Below are positions 45,256-55,239 of a DNA stretch of 64,000 bases, in pieces (the first letter of the stretch is position 1; every line of letters starts with the position of its first letter). The stretch is from contig JAJFLB010000046.1 of NCBI GenBank assembly GCA_021772915.1, positions 123,707 to 187,706 on the forward strand. Direction: 5' to 3'. The notes under the pieces are model-generated. The model searched no databases. It was given only the letters and a program-made list of their open reading frames with translations, and was not told the origin of the DNA. The DNA is from Gammaproteobacteria bacterium (GTDB lineage: Bacteria; Pseudomonadota; Gammaproteobacteria; Xanthomonadales; SZUA-36). A program made the translations under genes and the position numbers.

Positions 45256-46860
45256 ATGTCAACCACGAATGAGCTCGGAGCTATTTCAGGGCCAACTGTT
45301 GTCCTTCACACTCTCGCTGATTACGTAGACTATTTTGCCAGGATAAACCCGGACAGTGAGGCAGTGGTCTTCGGACAATCTCGTATTACTTACAGTCGGT
45401 TGAAAAACGACGTGGATGATTGTGCCAAGGCACTCTTGGCAATCGGAGCGAGAAAAGGAAACCGGGTCGCCATGTTGTGCACATCCCGGCCGGAATTCTG
45501 GACACTATTCCTGGCAGCGACTCGGGTTGGCATGATCTGGGTGGGCCTGAATCCCAAATACAAGCGTGATGAACTCCGCTATATTGTTACTGACTGCCGA
45601 CCGTTAGTCATCTTCTCGCTGGGACAGTACGAAGGACGCGATTACACGGACGATATTTACGCGCTGGGGCAGGAATTTCCCTGGATTGCGAACACTATCT
45701 CGATCGAGGGAACGATTGCTGGCGCTGTGTCATTCGGCACATTTCTGGAAAAGGCAGGTGCTGTCTCCAACGAAAGCTACCGCACAGCAGTGCAGTCCGT
45801 AGATACCCAGGATGAGGCACTGATTGTCTACACATCAGGTACAACGGGCAAGCCCAAGGGAGCTGTGATTTCACACAAAGGGCTGACCTGGGGGGCGGTG
45901 ATGCAGACTACGCATTTCTGCATTGAGCAGCCTGCGGTGGTTGTCAATTTTCCAATCAACCACGTGGCGTGTGTCGCAGATACCTGCGCCACAACTCTGG
46001 TCAAAGGTGGAAAAATCGTCTTCCAGGAACGATTTGATCCGGCAGCCACGCTCCAGGCCATGCAGGATGAACGTTGCAGCATGATGGGTGGCGTGCCTAC
46101 CATGCTGCAAATGATGCTCAGCTGCCCGAATTTCTCAGACTTTGATTTGTCTTCAGTTGAGCTGGTGGCCTGGGGTGGCGCAGCGATGCCGCGAGATGGC
46201 ATTGCCAGGCTGAAAGAAACCTGTCCGCGACTGATGCAGCTTTATGGCCTCACTGAGTCCTCTGCAAACATTGTTTTTGGCGAAGAAGGCGCCAGTATTG
46301 ATGTGCTGTCTGAATCAATCGGGAAACCCGATGAGAGTGTCGAGTGCCGGATTGTTGACAATTCTGGAGAGGTTTGCTCGGTTGGTTCGGCCGGAGAACT
46401 GCAGTTTCGGGCGATTTTTCTATTTGTTGGCTACTGGAACAAACCTGAAGCGACCCGTGAATCCTTCACCCCTGGCGGCTGGTTGAAAACGGGTGATATT
46501 GGGTTTTGGCGCGCTGACGGCAACATTGAGCTGGTTGGCCGCGAGTCTGAAATGTTTAAATCAGGCGGCTACAATGTCTATCCGCGTGAAGTCGAAATTG
46601 TCATCGAAAGTGTCCCAGCTGTAGCCATGGCGGCCGTGATTAGTGTGCCGGATGATACTTTTCAGGAAGTTGGTCATGCGTATGTCCTGCTGGAACCGGG
46701 AAGTAAAATATCGGCAGAGAAATTGCGCTCCATCTGTCGAGAAAAGCTCGCCAACTACAAGATACCAAAAAAATTCAACTTACAGCACAGCCTGCCGATG
46801 CTGCCGGTTGGAAAAATAGACAAACAGGCTTTGAAAGAAAGCAGCTGCCGTGTCACCTAA
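45256..46860 (+). CDS. AMP-dependent acyl-CoA synthetase/ligase
   Basis: A 534-residue adenylate-forming CoA ligase. The phosphate-binding loop is YTSGTTGKPKG at 192-202. The motif QLYGLTESSANIVFGEEG follows at about 330, TGDIGFW.ADG lies near 413, and the catalytic Lys is in LPVGKIDKQ near the C-terminus. It activates a carboxylic acid (fatty, aromatic or amino-acylated) to its CoA ester. Divergent from tetR across the palindrome and followed by a crotonase gene, it is probably the entry step of the acyl degradation route. Confidence 0.9.
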   Translation: MSTTNELGAISGPTVVLHTLADYVDYFARINPDSEAVVFGQSRITYSRLKNDVDDCAKALLAIGARKGNRVAMLCTSRPEFWTLFLAATRVGMIWVGLNPKYKRDELRYIVTDCRPLVIFSLGQYEGRDYTDDIYALGQEFPWIANTISIEGTIAGAVSFGTFLEKAGAVSNESYRTAVQSVDTQDEALIVYTSGTTGKPKGAVISHKGLTWGAVMQTTHFCIEQPAVVVNFPINHVACVADTCATTLVKGGKIVFQERFDPAATLQAMQDERCSMMGGVPTMLQMMLSCPNFSDFDLSSVELVAWGGAAMPRDGIARLKETCPRLMQLYGLTESSANIVFGEEGASIDVLSESIGKPDESVECRIVDNSGEVCSVGSAGELQFRAIFLFVGYWNKPEATRESFTPGGWLKTGDIGFWRADGNIELVGRESEMFKSGGYNVYPREVEIVIESVPAVAMAAVISVPDDTFQEVGHAYVLLEPGSKISAEKLRSICREKLANYKIPKKFNLQHSLPMLPVGKIDKQALKESSCRVT

Positions 46861-46896
46861 TCCGAATTGCCACAAGAATCCAGGAGGACCGGCCCA

Positions 46897-47691
46897 GTGG
46901 CAGACGTAGTGTTGTCAGAACAAAAAGGTAAAATTCGTGTCTTGACGCTCAATCGCCCTGAACGCCTGAACGCGATCAATCTCGAGCTGATTACGGCTTT
47001 TCGCCTTGCCCTTGAAGCTGCGAATGCGGATGAACACACCCATGTCCTTATTTTGCAGGGAGCCGGTAGGGCCTTTTGCACGGGGAACGACCTCAAAGAC
47101 TCAGCGGATAGTTTTGAATCAGACTTTGATGCACAGCAGGCAGATGCCCATGCTCGCGAGTTGCAGGAAATTACCCGTCAGCTAGTCATGAATGACAAGA
47201 TAGTGATCGGTGCTATCAGGGGATGGGCAGTCGGTGCGGGATTCGAGTGGGCGATCAATTGTGATTTAACGATTTGGGCTGAAGACGCAAAGGCGTTTTT
47301 CCCGGAATTAAGCTGGGGCTTGTTTGCTACTGGCGGTGTGATGGCGTTGCTGCCGCGGATGGTTGGTATTGTTCGGGCAAGGGAAATGCTGCTACTGGGT
47401 GAAAAATATGCTGCCCAGGATCTGCTGGATCTCGGTATTGCCTGGCGAGTCGTTCCGGATGCAAAGGTGAAGGAAACAGCTCTTGAAGCAGCAGAACAAA
47501 TTGCCGGTCTGCCGGCTACAGCCGTGCGCTTGTTCAAAAACACGTTTAACCAGGCGATTTTCCTGAACCTGGAAGAAACACTGGAAGCAGAGGTCAAGGC
47601 CCTGGTTACATCGATAATGGACTCTGAAACTGCGGGTCGTGTCAGCGATTTTAACAACAATAAGGAACAGCTGAAAACTCCGGGGAAGTGA
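46897..47691 (+). CDS. Enoyl-CoA hydratase/isomerase family protein
   Basis: A 264-residue crotonase. A GTG start at 46897 with AGGAGG nine bases upstream is preferred over an upstream TTG. Oxyanion motifs are GAGRAFCTGNDLKDSAD and AIRGWAVGAGFEWAINCDL. The ELSWGLFATGG segment stands where hydratases carry the second catalytic Glu. It follows the CoA ligase gene by 36 bp and shares its promoter. Together with MaoC and the other crotonase it makes three hydratase-type enzymes in the island. Confidence 0.87.
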   Translation: MADVVLSEQKGKIRVLTLNRPERLNAINLELITAFRLALEAANADEHTHVLILQGAGRAFCTGNDLKDSADSFESDFDAQQADAHARELQEITRQLVMNDKIVIGAIRGWAVGAGFEWAINCDLTIWAEDAKAFFPELSWGLFATGGVMALLPRMVGIVRAREMLLLGEKYAAQDLLDLGIAWRVVPDAKVKETALEAAEQIAGLPATAVRLFKNTFNQAIFLNLEETLEAEVKALVTSIMDSETAGRVSDFNNNKEQLKTPGK

Positions 47692-47726
47692 CTAGGGTCT
47701 GTCAACTCTTGCCAGGTTACTGCGAA

Positions 47727-49157
47727 TTAGGGTGACCAGAGATTAAACGCCTTTTCCCCAAACAACTGTCTGGCAATCCCCTCTGCCACCACTGCACCCC
47801 GGTCTCCATTGGCCAGTACAACAAGGCCACTCCCAGTATCAGGAAAGCCCAGAATCAAGGCCTTGAAACCTGGATTATCGCCGGTATGGAAGAAATACTC
47901 TCCCTGGCTGCCGCGTCCGAGACCCAGGCCCAGACCCCAGTGATTATCAGGTGAGACCTGAATATAAACCTGGGTCATCTGGTCGACGTGAGAATCGGGC
48001 CTGACATTCATGATTGCCAATGTAAACTTAGCAAGATCCTCAGCCGTACTGTGCAAGGACCAAGCCAATACACCATTGCGTACTGGTGCGCCGGGAACAG
48101 GCGCCTGAATGGAAGGGGTGGCGTAAATCAGTACAGAAACGATAGTAACGGCCCACAGCATGCGGATTGGGTTGTGGAATTTTCTCATTGCAGAATGTGT
48201 ACCAAAGATGTGCAACAGCACACCGCCCAGCCGGAAGGCCAACCAGGAAAAGGCAGTCACAACCGCGTAGGCGGCAAGAAAAGCTGAAAAAAGGTCTGAG
48301 CCCAAGACGTTAACTCCATGGAATATAAAGGCAATACCAATGGCTAGCAGTATCAAAACAAAGCCCATCCTGGATGGGGTTATTCTCTCCTTTTTCTTAC
48401 CGCTCCAGTAAGTTACCAGGGCCAAAAGGAAACTAACAGGTACCAATACCGGATGGAGCACTGCTGTGACCGGCAGATGGCCCCACGCAACTGATTCCAT
48501 GGATTCAAGATTCGGTAGATACGATGCACTTTCCATGGACAAAGGCTTGAAAACAGCACCGTCCATGGTGGCGTTGATGGCTTGATCCAAATGGTGTTCC
48601 AGCACAGCCTGCAAGTAAATAAAGCCCATTCCCGAATATTGAAATAGCTCACCCGGGCTAGAATATAGATGGCGATCATCTATTCTGACCCCATTTGAAA
48701 GCCCGGAACTATGACTTAGCACCTGCCGCAAACTGATTGCCACGTCTTGATTCTGATCCAATAACCAGGGGCTTTCCAGGTAGGTTGCCAGATCCTGGTC
48801 CAGATCCAACACACCCCGATCAACCAACGTCAGAGCCCCATAGGCTGCCACCGCCTTGCCGACTGAGGCCACTTCAAAAACGGTATTGGGCGTTATTTGC
48901 CGTGGGAAATAGCGATTTGTTACACCATATCCTTCAAGCGCAACGATTTGATGATTAGCAATCAAGGCTACTGAAGCACCAGGTACACGCTCTTCTTCAA
49001 GCAGTTGCAGAATATCGATTCGCAGATCGGCCAGCCTGGATGACCAGTCTGCTGTTCTTTTTACTTCCGATGCAAAAGGGCTGAACACTGATAATATCAA
49101 CAGGGCCAACAACCATTGCCAGCCGGTCCGTGGGCTCTTTCTCCATCGTTTGATCAT
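47727..49157 (-). CDS. Membrane-embedded serine hydrolase (beta-lactamase family with inserted helices)
   Basis: A 476-residue serine hydrolase with signal or anchor residues 10-30. The catalytic motifs are S98-V-G-K101, YSG at 174-176 and HTG at 424-426. Between motifs two and three, residues about 236-350 form four hydrophobic helices (for example FVLILLAIGIAFIFHGVNVL and VVTAFSWLAFRLGGVLLHIF). The family's DLA segment (HSTAEDLAKF) resumes afterwards. The hydrolase therefore seems interrupted by a membrane bundle that fixes it to the inner membrane, facing the periplasm. Last gene of the five-gene minus-strand unit. Confidence 0.8.
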   Translation of the reverse strand: MIKRWRKSPRTGWQWLLALLILSVFSPFASEVKRTADWSSRLADLRIDILQLLEEERVPGASVALIANHQIVALEGYGVTNRYFPRQITPNTVFEVASVGKAVAAYGALTLVDRGVLDLDQDLATYLESPWLLDQNQDVAISLRQVLSHSSGLSNGVRIDDRHLYSSPGELFQYSGMGFIYLQAVLEHHLDQAINATMDGAVFKPLSMESASYLPNLESMESVAWGHLPVTAVLHPVLVPVSFLLALVTYWSGKKKERITPSRMGFVLILLAIGIAFIFHGVNVLGSDLFSAFLAAYAVVTAFSWLAFRLGGVLLHIFGTHSAMRKFHNPIRMLWAVTIVSVLIYATPSIQAPVPGAPVRNGVLAWSLHSTAEDLAKFTLAIMNVRPDSHVDQMTQVYIQVSPDNHWGLGLGLGRGSQGEYFFHTGDNPGFKALILGFPDTGSGLVVLANGDRGAVVAEGIARQLFGEKAFNLWSP

Positions 49158-49192
49158 TTGCAGCTACTCAATGCAGTAGTTTTGCTACCCAG

Positions 49193-50374
49193 TTATTGCG
49201 CGAGTGGCCGTACGTATTTCACCAGTGCATCAATGAACTCATGTGGCTGAGTTATTGTTGCCGCGTGCGCCGACTTGTCAAACAGCACCAGCTTTTTGTC
49301 CGGCGCCTGGATTTTCTCGAAAAACTTGCTCGCGAGCTCGGTTGATGCGTGCTCGTCCAGCGCTCCCAGGAAGAACAAAATTGGTACGGTGTAGTCATAC
49401 CCAAGCAGCTCCAAATTCCCGAAACTTGAATTCTGATCAAGTGCATTCATTGCCAATTGACGATGGGGGTTATCGCCACTAAAAGTGGTATTGAAGAAAC
49501 CCATCCAGTCACAAACTGAATAATATGGAGATTCGAAGAATGCCTGCTGAGTGTACTGGAAATAGTCCATATCCCTTAAGCTGCCGCCGTACTTCTGCAA
49601 GTAGTGCCGTTCGATGCCAACCTTTTTAACATAGTCCTCTCCCAAGTCCGGGTATGGAGCAAGTGCCTCCAGTGCGGTGAGGCCCTCGAGGTCGTCACGC
49701 TTCTTCGCTTCCCGGATTACGAACGCATAGCTGGAAGCCTCTCCTTGCCAGGCATTTGTCACCTGTCCGGTACCTACATAAGCGTGTAACAACTCCGGAT
49801 GACGCTTGGCCAAATGCATGCCGAGAACCGTGCCCCAGGAATGGCCAAACACAATGATCTTGTCTTTGCCCAGGCGCTTACGAAGGTAATTCACTACCTT
49901 TACAGTATCAGAAAAAAAATCCTCAAAGGTCGCATCGGTCGGATCATAATCGGGATTGGCGCAGCGGGTTTTTCCAGTACCGCGCTGGTCCCAGTGCACT
50001 ACTGTGAAGTTCTTCTCCCAGTCGGGCAGAAACATATAGGAAAATGGCATGACCACCGAGCCCGGTCCACCGTGCAAATACAATAGAACCGGATTGTCTG
50101 TGTCGTAGCCGCGAATCTGTAGCCATTGATCGAGACCATTTATTTGCTCCGATTCCATAATATCGATGCCTTTCGGGGTATCGATTTTTTTCGCTGCCAA
50201 AACGCCGTTCTGTATCCCACTACGAAATTTCAGGAACTCTTTGAATGCTTGCTCTTCAGCCATAGCAGACCTGGCACCGACCACATTGGTGCCGAGAAAA
50301 AACACCAGAACCATCAGTTTCAGTTGCCAGAGTACGGCCATTGACCCTGTTGGGGATGTTTTCTGTTCACGCAT
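49193..50374 (-). CDS. Exported alpha/beta hydrolase, proline iminopeptidase-like (copy A)
   Basis: A 393-residue alpha/beta hydrolase of the S33 type with a signal peptide (residues about 15-39). Motifs are HGGPGS at 101-106 (oxyanion hole), WDQRGTGKT at 128-136, nucleophile Ser179 in GHSWG, an Asp in LGALDEH and a His in KSAHAAT. S33 enzymes release N-terminal residues or hydrolyse esters and amides. It is a close tandem duplicate of the next gene, with 14 bp between them. Confidence 0.87.
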   Translation of the reverse strand: MREQKTSPTGSMAVLWQLKLMVLVFFLGTNVVGARSAMAEEQAFKEFLKFRSGIQNGVLAAKKIDTPKGIDIMESEQINGLDQWLQIRGYDTDNPVLLYLHGGPGSVVMPFSYMFLPDWEKNFTVVHWDQRGTGKTRCANPDYDPTDATFEDFFSDTVKVVNYLRKRLGKDKIIVFGHSWGTVLGMHLAKRHPELLHAYVGTGQVTNAWQGEASSYAFVIREAKKRDDLEGLTALEALAPYPDLGEDYVKKVGIERHYLQKYGGSLRDMDYFQYTQQAFFESPYYSVCDWMGFFNTTFSGDNPHRQLAMNALDQNSSFGNLELLGYDYTVPILFFLGALDEHASTELASKFFEKIQAPDKKLVLFDKSAHAATITQPHEFIDALVKYVRPLAQ

Positions 50375-50388
50375 ATCTTCTCCTCTCT

Positions 50389-51585
50389 TTATTGCGCGAT
50401 CGGTCGTACGTATTTCACTAGTGCATCGATAAACTCCTGTGGCTGGGTCATTGTTGGCGCGTGCGCAGATTTGTCGAATAACAAAAGTTTTTTATGAGGT
50501 GCCTGGATTTTCTCGAAAAACTTGCTCGCGACTGTGGTTGATGCGTGCTCATCAAGCGCTCCCAGGAAGAAGAACATCGGTATGGTGTAGTCGTACCCGA
50601 GCAGTTCCAAATTTCCGATCGGAAGGTTTGGATCGAGTAGCCGCATGGTCAGTTGGCGGTGGGGACTGTCGCCGCTGAAGGTGGTATTGAAAAACCCCAT
50701 CCAGTCACAGACTGAATAATATGGGGATTCGAAGAACGCCTGCTGAGTGATCTGGAAATAGTCGATACCCCTCAAACTGCCACCGTACTTCTGCACGTAG
50801 TGCCGTTGAATACCAATCTTCTCGGCATGTTTTTCCAGGTCCGGGAAAGGAGCAAGTGCCTCGAGTATGGCGAGACCCTCGTCGTCGCCGCGTGCTTTCG
50901 CTTCCCGGAGTGCAAACGCATAGCTGGAAATCTCGGCTTTCCAAGTATTAGTCACCTGTCCTGTGCCTACATAAGCGTGTAGCAACTCCGGGTGGCGCTT
51001 GGCCAAATGCATGCCAAGAAAAGTGCCCCAGGAGTGACCAAACACGATGATTTTGTCCTTGCTCAGGCGCTTGCGTAAGTAATTTACTACCTTGACCGTA
51101 TCCGAGAAGAAATCCTCGAAGGTCGCCTCTGAGGGGTCATAATCGGGATTGGCGCAGCGGGTTTTTCCAGTGCCGCGCTGGTCCCAGTTGACTACTGTGA
51201 AGTTCTTCTCCCAATCGGGCAAAAACATGTAAGAAAACGGCATGATCACCGAGCCCGGTCCGCCGTGCAAATACAACAAAACCGGATTGTCTTTGTCGTG
51301 ACCGCGAATCTGTAGCCATTGATCAAGGTCATTTATTCGTACCGCTTCCAAAGTGTCGATGCCGTTTGGTGCGTCGATCTTTTTCGCCGCCAAAACGCTA
51401 GCCTGTATACCGCTGCGAAATTCCAGAAATGCTTTGATTGCTTGTTCCTCGTCACCACCCGCACTGGCTTCGGCTGCGCTGGCACAGAGACAAATTATCA
51501 AGGCCGCCAGTTTCAGGTGCCACCGAACAGTCATTGCGCCTGTGGGGGAGCTTCCTTGTCTATGCATCGTCTTCTCCTTATTCAA
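50389..51585 (-). CDS. Exported alpha/beta hydrolase, proline iminopeptidase-like (copy B)
   Basis: A 398-residue tandem paralogue of the previous gene and mostly identical to it from about residue 50 onward. Motifs are HGGPGS at 108-113, WDQRGTGKT at 134-142, Ser185 in GHSWG, then LGALDEH and KSAHAPT. A signal peptide occupies about residues 22-42. The differences concentrate in the signal peptide and the cap helices, where specificity is set, so the copies may split related substrates. It lies 68 bp after the serine hydrolase gene in the TonB-led unit. Confidence 0.87.
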   Translation of the reverse strand: MNKEKTMHRQGSSPTGAMTVRWHLKLAALIICLCASAAEASAGGDEEQAIKAFLEFRSGIQASVLAAKKIDAPNGIDTLEAVRINDLDQWLQIRGHDKDNPVLLYLHGGPGSVIMPFSYMFLPDWEKNFTVVNWDQRGTGKTRCANPDYDPSEATFEDFFSDTVKVVNYLRKRLSKDKIIVFGHSWGTFLGMHLAKRHPELLHAYVGTGQVTNTWKAEISSYAFALREAKARGDDEGLAILEALAPFPDLEKHAEKIGIQRHYVQKYGGSLRGIDYFQITQQAFFESPYYSVCDWMGFFNTTFSGDSPHRQLTMRLLDPNLPIGNLELLGYDYTIPMFFFLGALDEHASTTVASKFFEKIQAPHKKLLLFDKSAHAPTMTQPQEFIDALVKYVRPIAQ

Positions 51586-51653
51586 ATTTGTCGTGTTTGA
51601 GTGTGCCGGTAAATCATTGTTTGCCGGCGGAACAACGCTACGGGCTATCGGAA

Positions 51654-52865
51654 CTACTTTGCCCCGATAATCACCGCCGGCAACCGTTCCCTGGCCAGGT
51701 TCAGTGCATCGGATTCGGTGCCAATACTCTCGATCGAGTTGAATTGCACGGCGATCGCGACTCTGCTCTTGGCGAAATAACTGACAAACGATACATATCC
51801 GGGAATCCAGCCGCTATGCCCATAGGCCGGGCCGTATGGTGTCGCCCCAAATCCGGTTCCCAGACTGTACTTAGCGCGACCCTGCTTATCTTCCTTGAAC
51901 CCACCTTTGAGCAGGATCGACAAATAGTCCGAACCCATTGCCTTGCCTTCGTAATAAACCTTTGCCCACCGTGCCAGATCACCGGCGTTACTTACCAGAC
52001 CACCGCCGGTCCATTCACTGGACGGGTCATAAACCAGGACGCCCGGCTTGACCAGGGTCTTCGGTGGCAGGCCATACGGATTATCGACCGGTAAATAGCC
52101 GGGGACCAAACCCGGCAGGCGTTTATGATCCGATGGTGTGGTTAGCGTCAAGGCGAGTGGATCGAGAAAACGACGACGCAATTCTCCGTAATAGGTCCGT
52201 CCGGTCACCGCTTCAAAAACCATGCCGGCAAGCAGGTAACCGGTATCCGTATAGGCAAACCCTTGCCCCGCGGGAAACAGTGGTTCGCGATCGAGCACCA
52301 GAGCGATAAGGGTTTCCCTGGCTGGGTTCAAATTTCCTTCGGCGACAAGCGTAGCGAACTCGGGCAGATTCACATGATCAACCAAGCCGGAGCCGTGATC
52401 AAGCAAATGCCTGAGGGTGATACTTGCGCTGTTGGGCAGACGCGAAAACCATGGCTTGCCGCCAAGCCAGGTCGAGATTGGCCGGTCGAGGTCAAGCACA
52501 TCATCTGCCGCAAGGCTCAGTGCGAGCGCACCTACAAAGGTTTTACCCACACTGCCTGCCAACATCCGCGCGTCGGGTGACATGCGTAGGCCTGCCTCGC
52601 GATCGGCAAGACCGGCCGCCACCTTGACCATGCGCCCATCGGGCAGGACATAGGCCGCCACGCCACCGGGCACGCCGCTTTCGGTGACAATCTGTTCCAG
52701 TGCCGCTTGAAAAGCTGCAGTTAGCTGGTCTGCCTTCGGCGTGGCGGCCAGGGCAGTGCCAAACCAGAGCATGTACAACAAACCCAGGAAACATTGACAC
52801 AGACACCTTAGGTGAAAGTACTCTCCATTTATTTTTAGGCGTCTCAGCATCGGTTGGCTTTCCAT
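51654..52865 (-). CDS. Serine hydrolase, beta-lactamase / D-aminopeptidase-like family
   Basis: A 403-residue member of the same fold as the hydrolases at 38022 and 47727. The motifs are S105-V-G-K108, YTD in FAYTDTGYLLAG, and HSG in YGHSGWIPG. A hydrophobic N-terminal segment (CQCFLGLLYMLWFGTALA) serves as signal peptide. It begins 9 bp downstream of the TonB receptor gene, so receptor and hydrolase are made together. MlrB of microcystin degraders belongs to this superfamily, but the same fold covers many esterases, so the substrate is open. Confidence 0.83.
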   Translation of the reverse strand: MESQPMLRRLKINGEYFHLRCLCQCFLGLLYMLWFGTALAATPKADQLTAAFQAALEQIVTESGVPGGVAAYVLPDGRMVKVAAGLADREAGLRMSPDARMLAGSVGKTFVGALALSLAADDVLDLDRPISTWLGGKPWFSRLPNSASITLRHLLDHGSGLVDHVNLPEFATLVAEGNLNPARETLIALVLDREPLFPAGQGFAYTDTGYLLAGMVFEAVTGRTYYGELRRRFLDPLALTLTTPSDHKRLPGLVPGYLPVDNPYGLPPKTLVKPGVLVYDPSSEWTGGGLVSNAGDLARWAKVYYEGKAMGSDYLSILLKGGFKEDKQGRAKYSLGTGFGATPYGPAYGHSGWIPGYVSFVSYFAKSRVAIAVQFNSIESIGTESDALNLARERLPAVIIGAK

Positions 52866-52874
52866 TGCTGCAGG

Positions 52875-55109
52875 CTAGTATTCGGTGCGTAACGTGACAC
52901 CAAAACTACGTGGGCGATTACGCAATAGTCCAACAAATTCCGGGTCCACTACGTTGAGACTGGCTCGCTCATCTGAGACATTGTCAACAAAGGCCGTAAC
53001 CGACCAGTGCTTACCTTTAACGCCCGCCCTCAGATTGAGGATTTCATAAGAGGGCAGTGTTGTCGCTGTGCCGGCGAGGCCGAAATCACTGTTGAATTCG
53101 TCCACGTAGGAAAAATCTACCCGGCCAAAACCATTTAACTGCGATGTGAACGGAAATTCATAAGCGGCGTAGACGTTGTAAGTAACCTCGGGTGCAAACG
53201 GCAGAGTCTCACCTCTGGAGGCCAACTGCTGATCACTGACCTGGCTGAATATATCCTGCTTCAATTTCGAATCGTTGTAGCTTAGGTTGAACCCGAGATC
53301 CAGACCATCGACTGGCCTGGCAGAAACCTCCAACTCTGCGCCATCAATTCGGACTTTGCCGGCATTGAAAGTGAAATTGGCACCACCCAGGGTAAAATCA
53401 GCCAGTTGGGCATCCGTCCAGTCAATGCGGTAGAACGCCACGTTGGCGGTGACGTGGCGGCCGGGTTCGCCCCAGGATGTCTTTGCACCAATCTCATAGT
53501 TTTTGGCCGTGTCAGAAGCGAACGTACGCGGAATCGTCGGCACCAGCAAGCGAAAATTGAAACCACCCGGCCGGAAACCCTCAGAAAAATTGACGTATAC
53601 CATCGCCTCATCGGTGACATCATAGGAAAACGCAGCCTTGATCTGGACATCTTCCTCCCGGTCGCGTGTCATCGACGGGATTACACCGGTCCCCAGAATA
53701 GGAATTTCCAGGGTTGCGACACTTGTGATCGTCTCGCGGAAGACCCGAAACCCACCAGTCAGGTGGGCTCGACTGGAAATATCGTAGGTAGCTTCCCCAA
53801 AGAGAGCGATGTGCTCGAAAGTGGAGTTATGGACGATATCAAAAATATCCGAAGTGAGAAACCCGCCGGTCAAACCGGGTAGTTCGTTCTGGTCAACCAG
53901 GGCACTCACAAAATTGTCACGATCGCGAAAAAAGCCCCCAATGAGCCACTCAAATGGACCGTCATTAGACGAAACGAGACGAATTTCCTGCGTAAAGGTC
54001 TGGGTGGATAAGTCATCAACCTCAATCGTGCCACTGGGCAACAGGTCGGGAACGAGAAAATCAGGAATACCAAAAATAGCAGCGATAGCGAACGTTGTAG
54101 GAGGCAAATCCAACTGACGGCTGGTATCTCGATCGTAATAGGAGGTGGCTGAAGTCAATTTCGCCCAGCCGAAGTTGTAGTCGATAATCAGGCTGGCCAG
54201 TAGATTGTCATCGTCATATTCGCCATCGATCGCGCGTACCTGCGTCAGGTCCGGAGTATCCACCTCGTCGAAGGCAGCGCCCTGGCCTTCAATGTTTTGA
54301 ATGGTAACGCTGGCCAGGATACTGAGATTTTCATTAGCTTCAAAACCGAGCGCCCCGCGGAAATAGGAGTTCTTTGTTGCATCGATGTCCTCACTTCCGG
54401 TGCGGATATTATCGACAAACCCACCATTGTCGATATAACCAGCCACTATGCGCGCCGCCACCTTGTTTTCGACCAGGGGAAGGTTCAGCATACCCATGAA
54501 ACGGTATGCTTCACCACCCTTATCGATGCTGGAGAAGGTGACTTCGGCTTTACTGCCAAAAGTTTCTGAGTTGGGTCTGTTGGATAAAATTCTCACGGTG
54601 CCCCCGAGAGAGCCTTCACCGAAAAGCGTGCCCTGCGGTCCGCGCAGCACCTCTACTCGATCGACGTCAAACAGCGCGAAATCGGCCAGAGAGCTCGCGT
54701 CAGAAATGGGTGTTTCGTCAATATAAAAACCAACCGTTGCAAAATCCGAGTCGCCGTTTCCGAGTGGGCTGATACCACGGATATTAACTGATTTGTGGCC
54801 CACCTGACCGGGGCTGGAAACGTTCAGGCCCGCAATCTGATGGGCGAAGTCCTCGAAGCTTTCCGCGCCGATAGCTTCCAGCGTTGATCCCGACAAGCTA
54901 AATACGCTCTGTGGAATATTCTGTATATTCACGGCGCGCTTGGTCGCAGTCACAATGATTTCCTCTACTTGGTCCACAACCTCATCTAGTTGCTCCGCCA
55001 TCTTGAGGTCTTCAGTTTCTGACTCCTCAGCCCACGTAGTTGTTAGCCAACACATGCTTATGATGGCAAACAGTTGACATGCGGGTCTTACGTTTAGGAA
55101 TTGTTTCAT
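52875..55109 (-). CDS. TonB-dependent outer-membrane receptor
   Basis: A 744-residue receptor with a signal peptide up to about residue 27. The plug begins VEEIIVTATKRAVNIQNIP and contains VEVLRGPQGTLFGEGSLGG; a barrel follows that ends TLRTEY. It is a clear paralogue of the receptor at 39601, and both sit behind the same palindrome. It leads a five-gene unit of periplasmic hydrolases. The ligand is probably an organic molecule processed by those hydrolases. Classical siderophore genes are absent. Confidence 0.92.
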   Translation of the reverse strand: MKQFLNVRPACQLFAIISMCWLTTTWAEESETEDLKMAEQLDEVVDQVEEIIVTATKRAVNIQNIPQSVFSLSGSTLEAIGAESFEDFAHQIAGLNVSSPGQVGHKSVNIRGISPLGNGDSDFATVGFYIDETPISDASSLADFALFDVDRVEVLRGPQGTLFGEGSLGGTVRILSNRPNSETFGSKAEVTFSSIDKGGEAYRFMGMLNLPLVENKVAARIVAGYIDNGGFVDNIRTGSEDIDATKNSYFRGALGFEANENLSILASVTIQNIEGQGAAFDEVDTPDLTQVRAIDGEYDDDNLLASLIIDYNFGWAKLTSATSYYDRDTSRQLDLPPTTFAIAAIFGIPDFLVPDLLPSGTIEVDDLSTQTFTQEIRLVSSNDGPFEWLIGGFFRDRDNFVSALVDQNELPGLTGGFLTSDIFDIVHNSTFEHIALFGEATYDISSRAHLTGGFRVFRETITSVATLEIPILGTGVIPSMTRDREEDVQIKAAFSYDVTDEAMVYVNFSEGFRPGGFNFRLLVPTIPRTFASDTAKNYEIGAKTSWGEPGRHVTANVAFYRIDWTDAQLADFTLGGANFTFNAGKVRIDGAELEVSARPVDGLDLGFNLSYNDSKLKQDIFSQVSDQQLASRGETLPFAPEVTYNVYAAYEFPFTSQLNGFGRVDFSYVDEFNSDFGLAGTATTLPSYEILNLRAGVKGKHWSVTAFVDNVSDERASLNVVDPEFVGLLRNRPRSFGVTLRTEY

Positions 55110-55239
55110 AATTTACCCTCAAAAATATGGCCTGGGTTGAGAAGCAAGATGGGAAAAGACATTTTCTCGGCCGGACATTGGCTCATGTTCCTCGTTTGTC
55201 CACCTGAGCCAACCAGTTTGTTCAAGCAATCCCAAATAT

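Noticed and set aside
51438..52094. A 218-residue plus-strand frame opposite the hydrolase genes
   Set aside because: It lies antisense across two genes with full catalytic motifs, so it is a shadow of their codon pattern.
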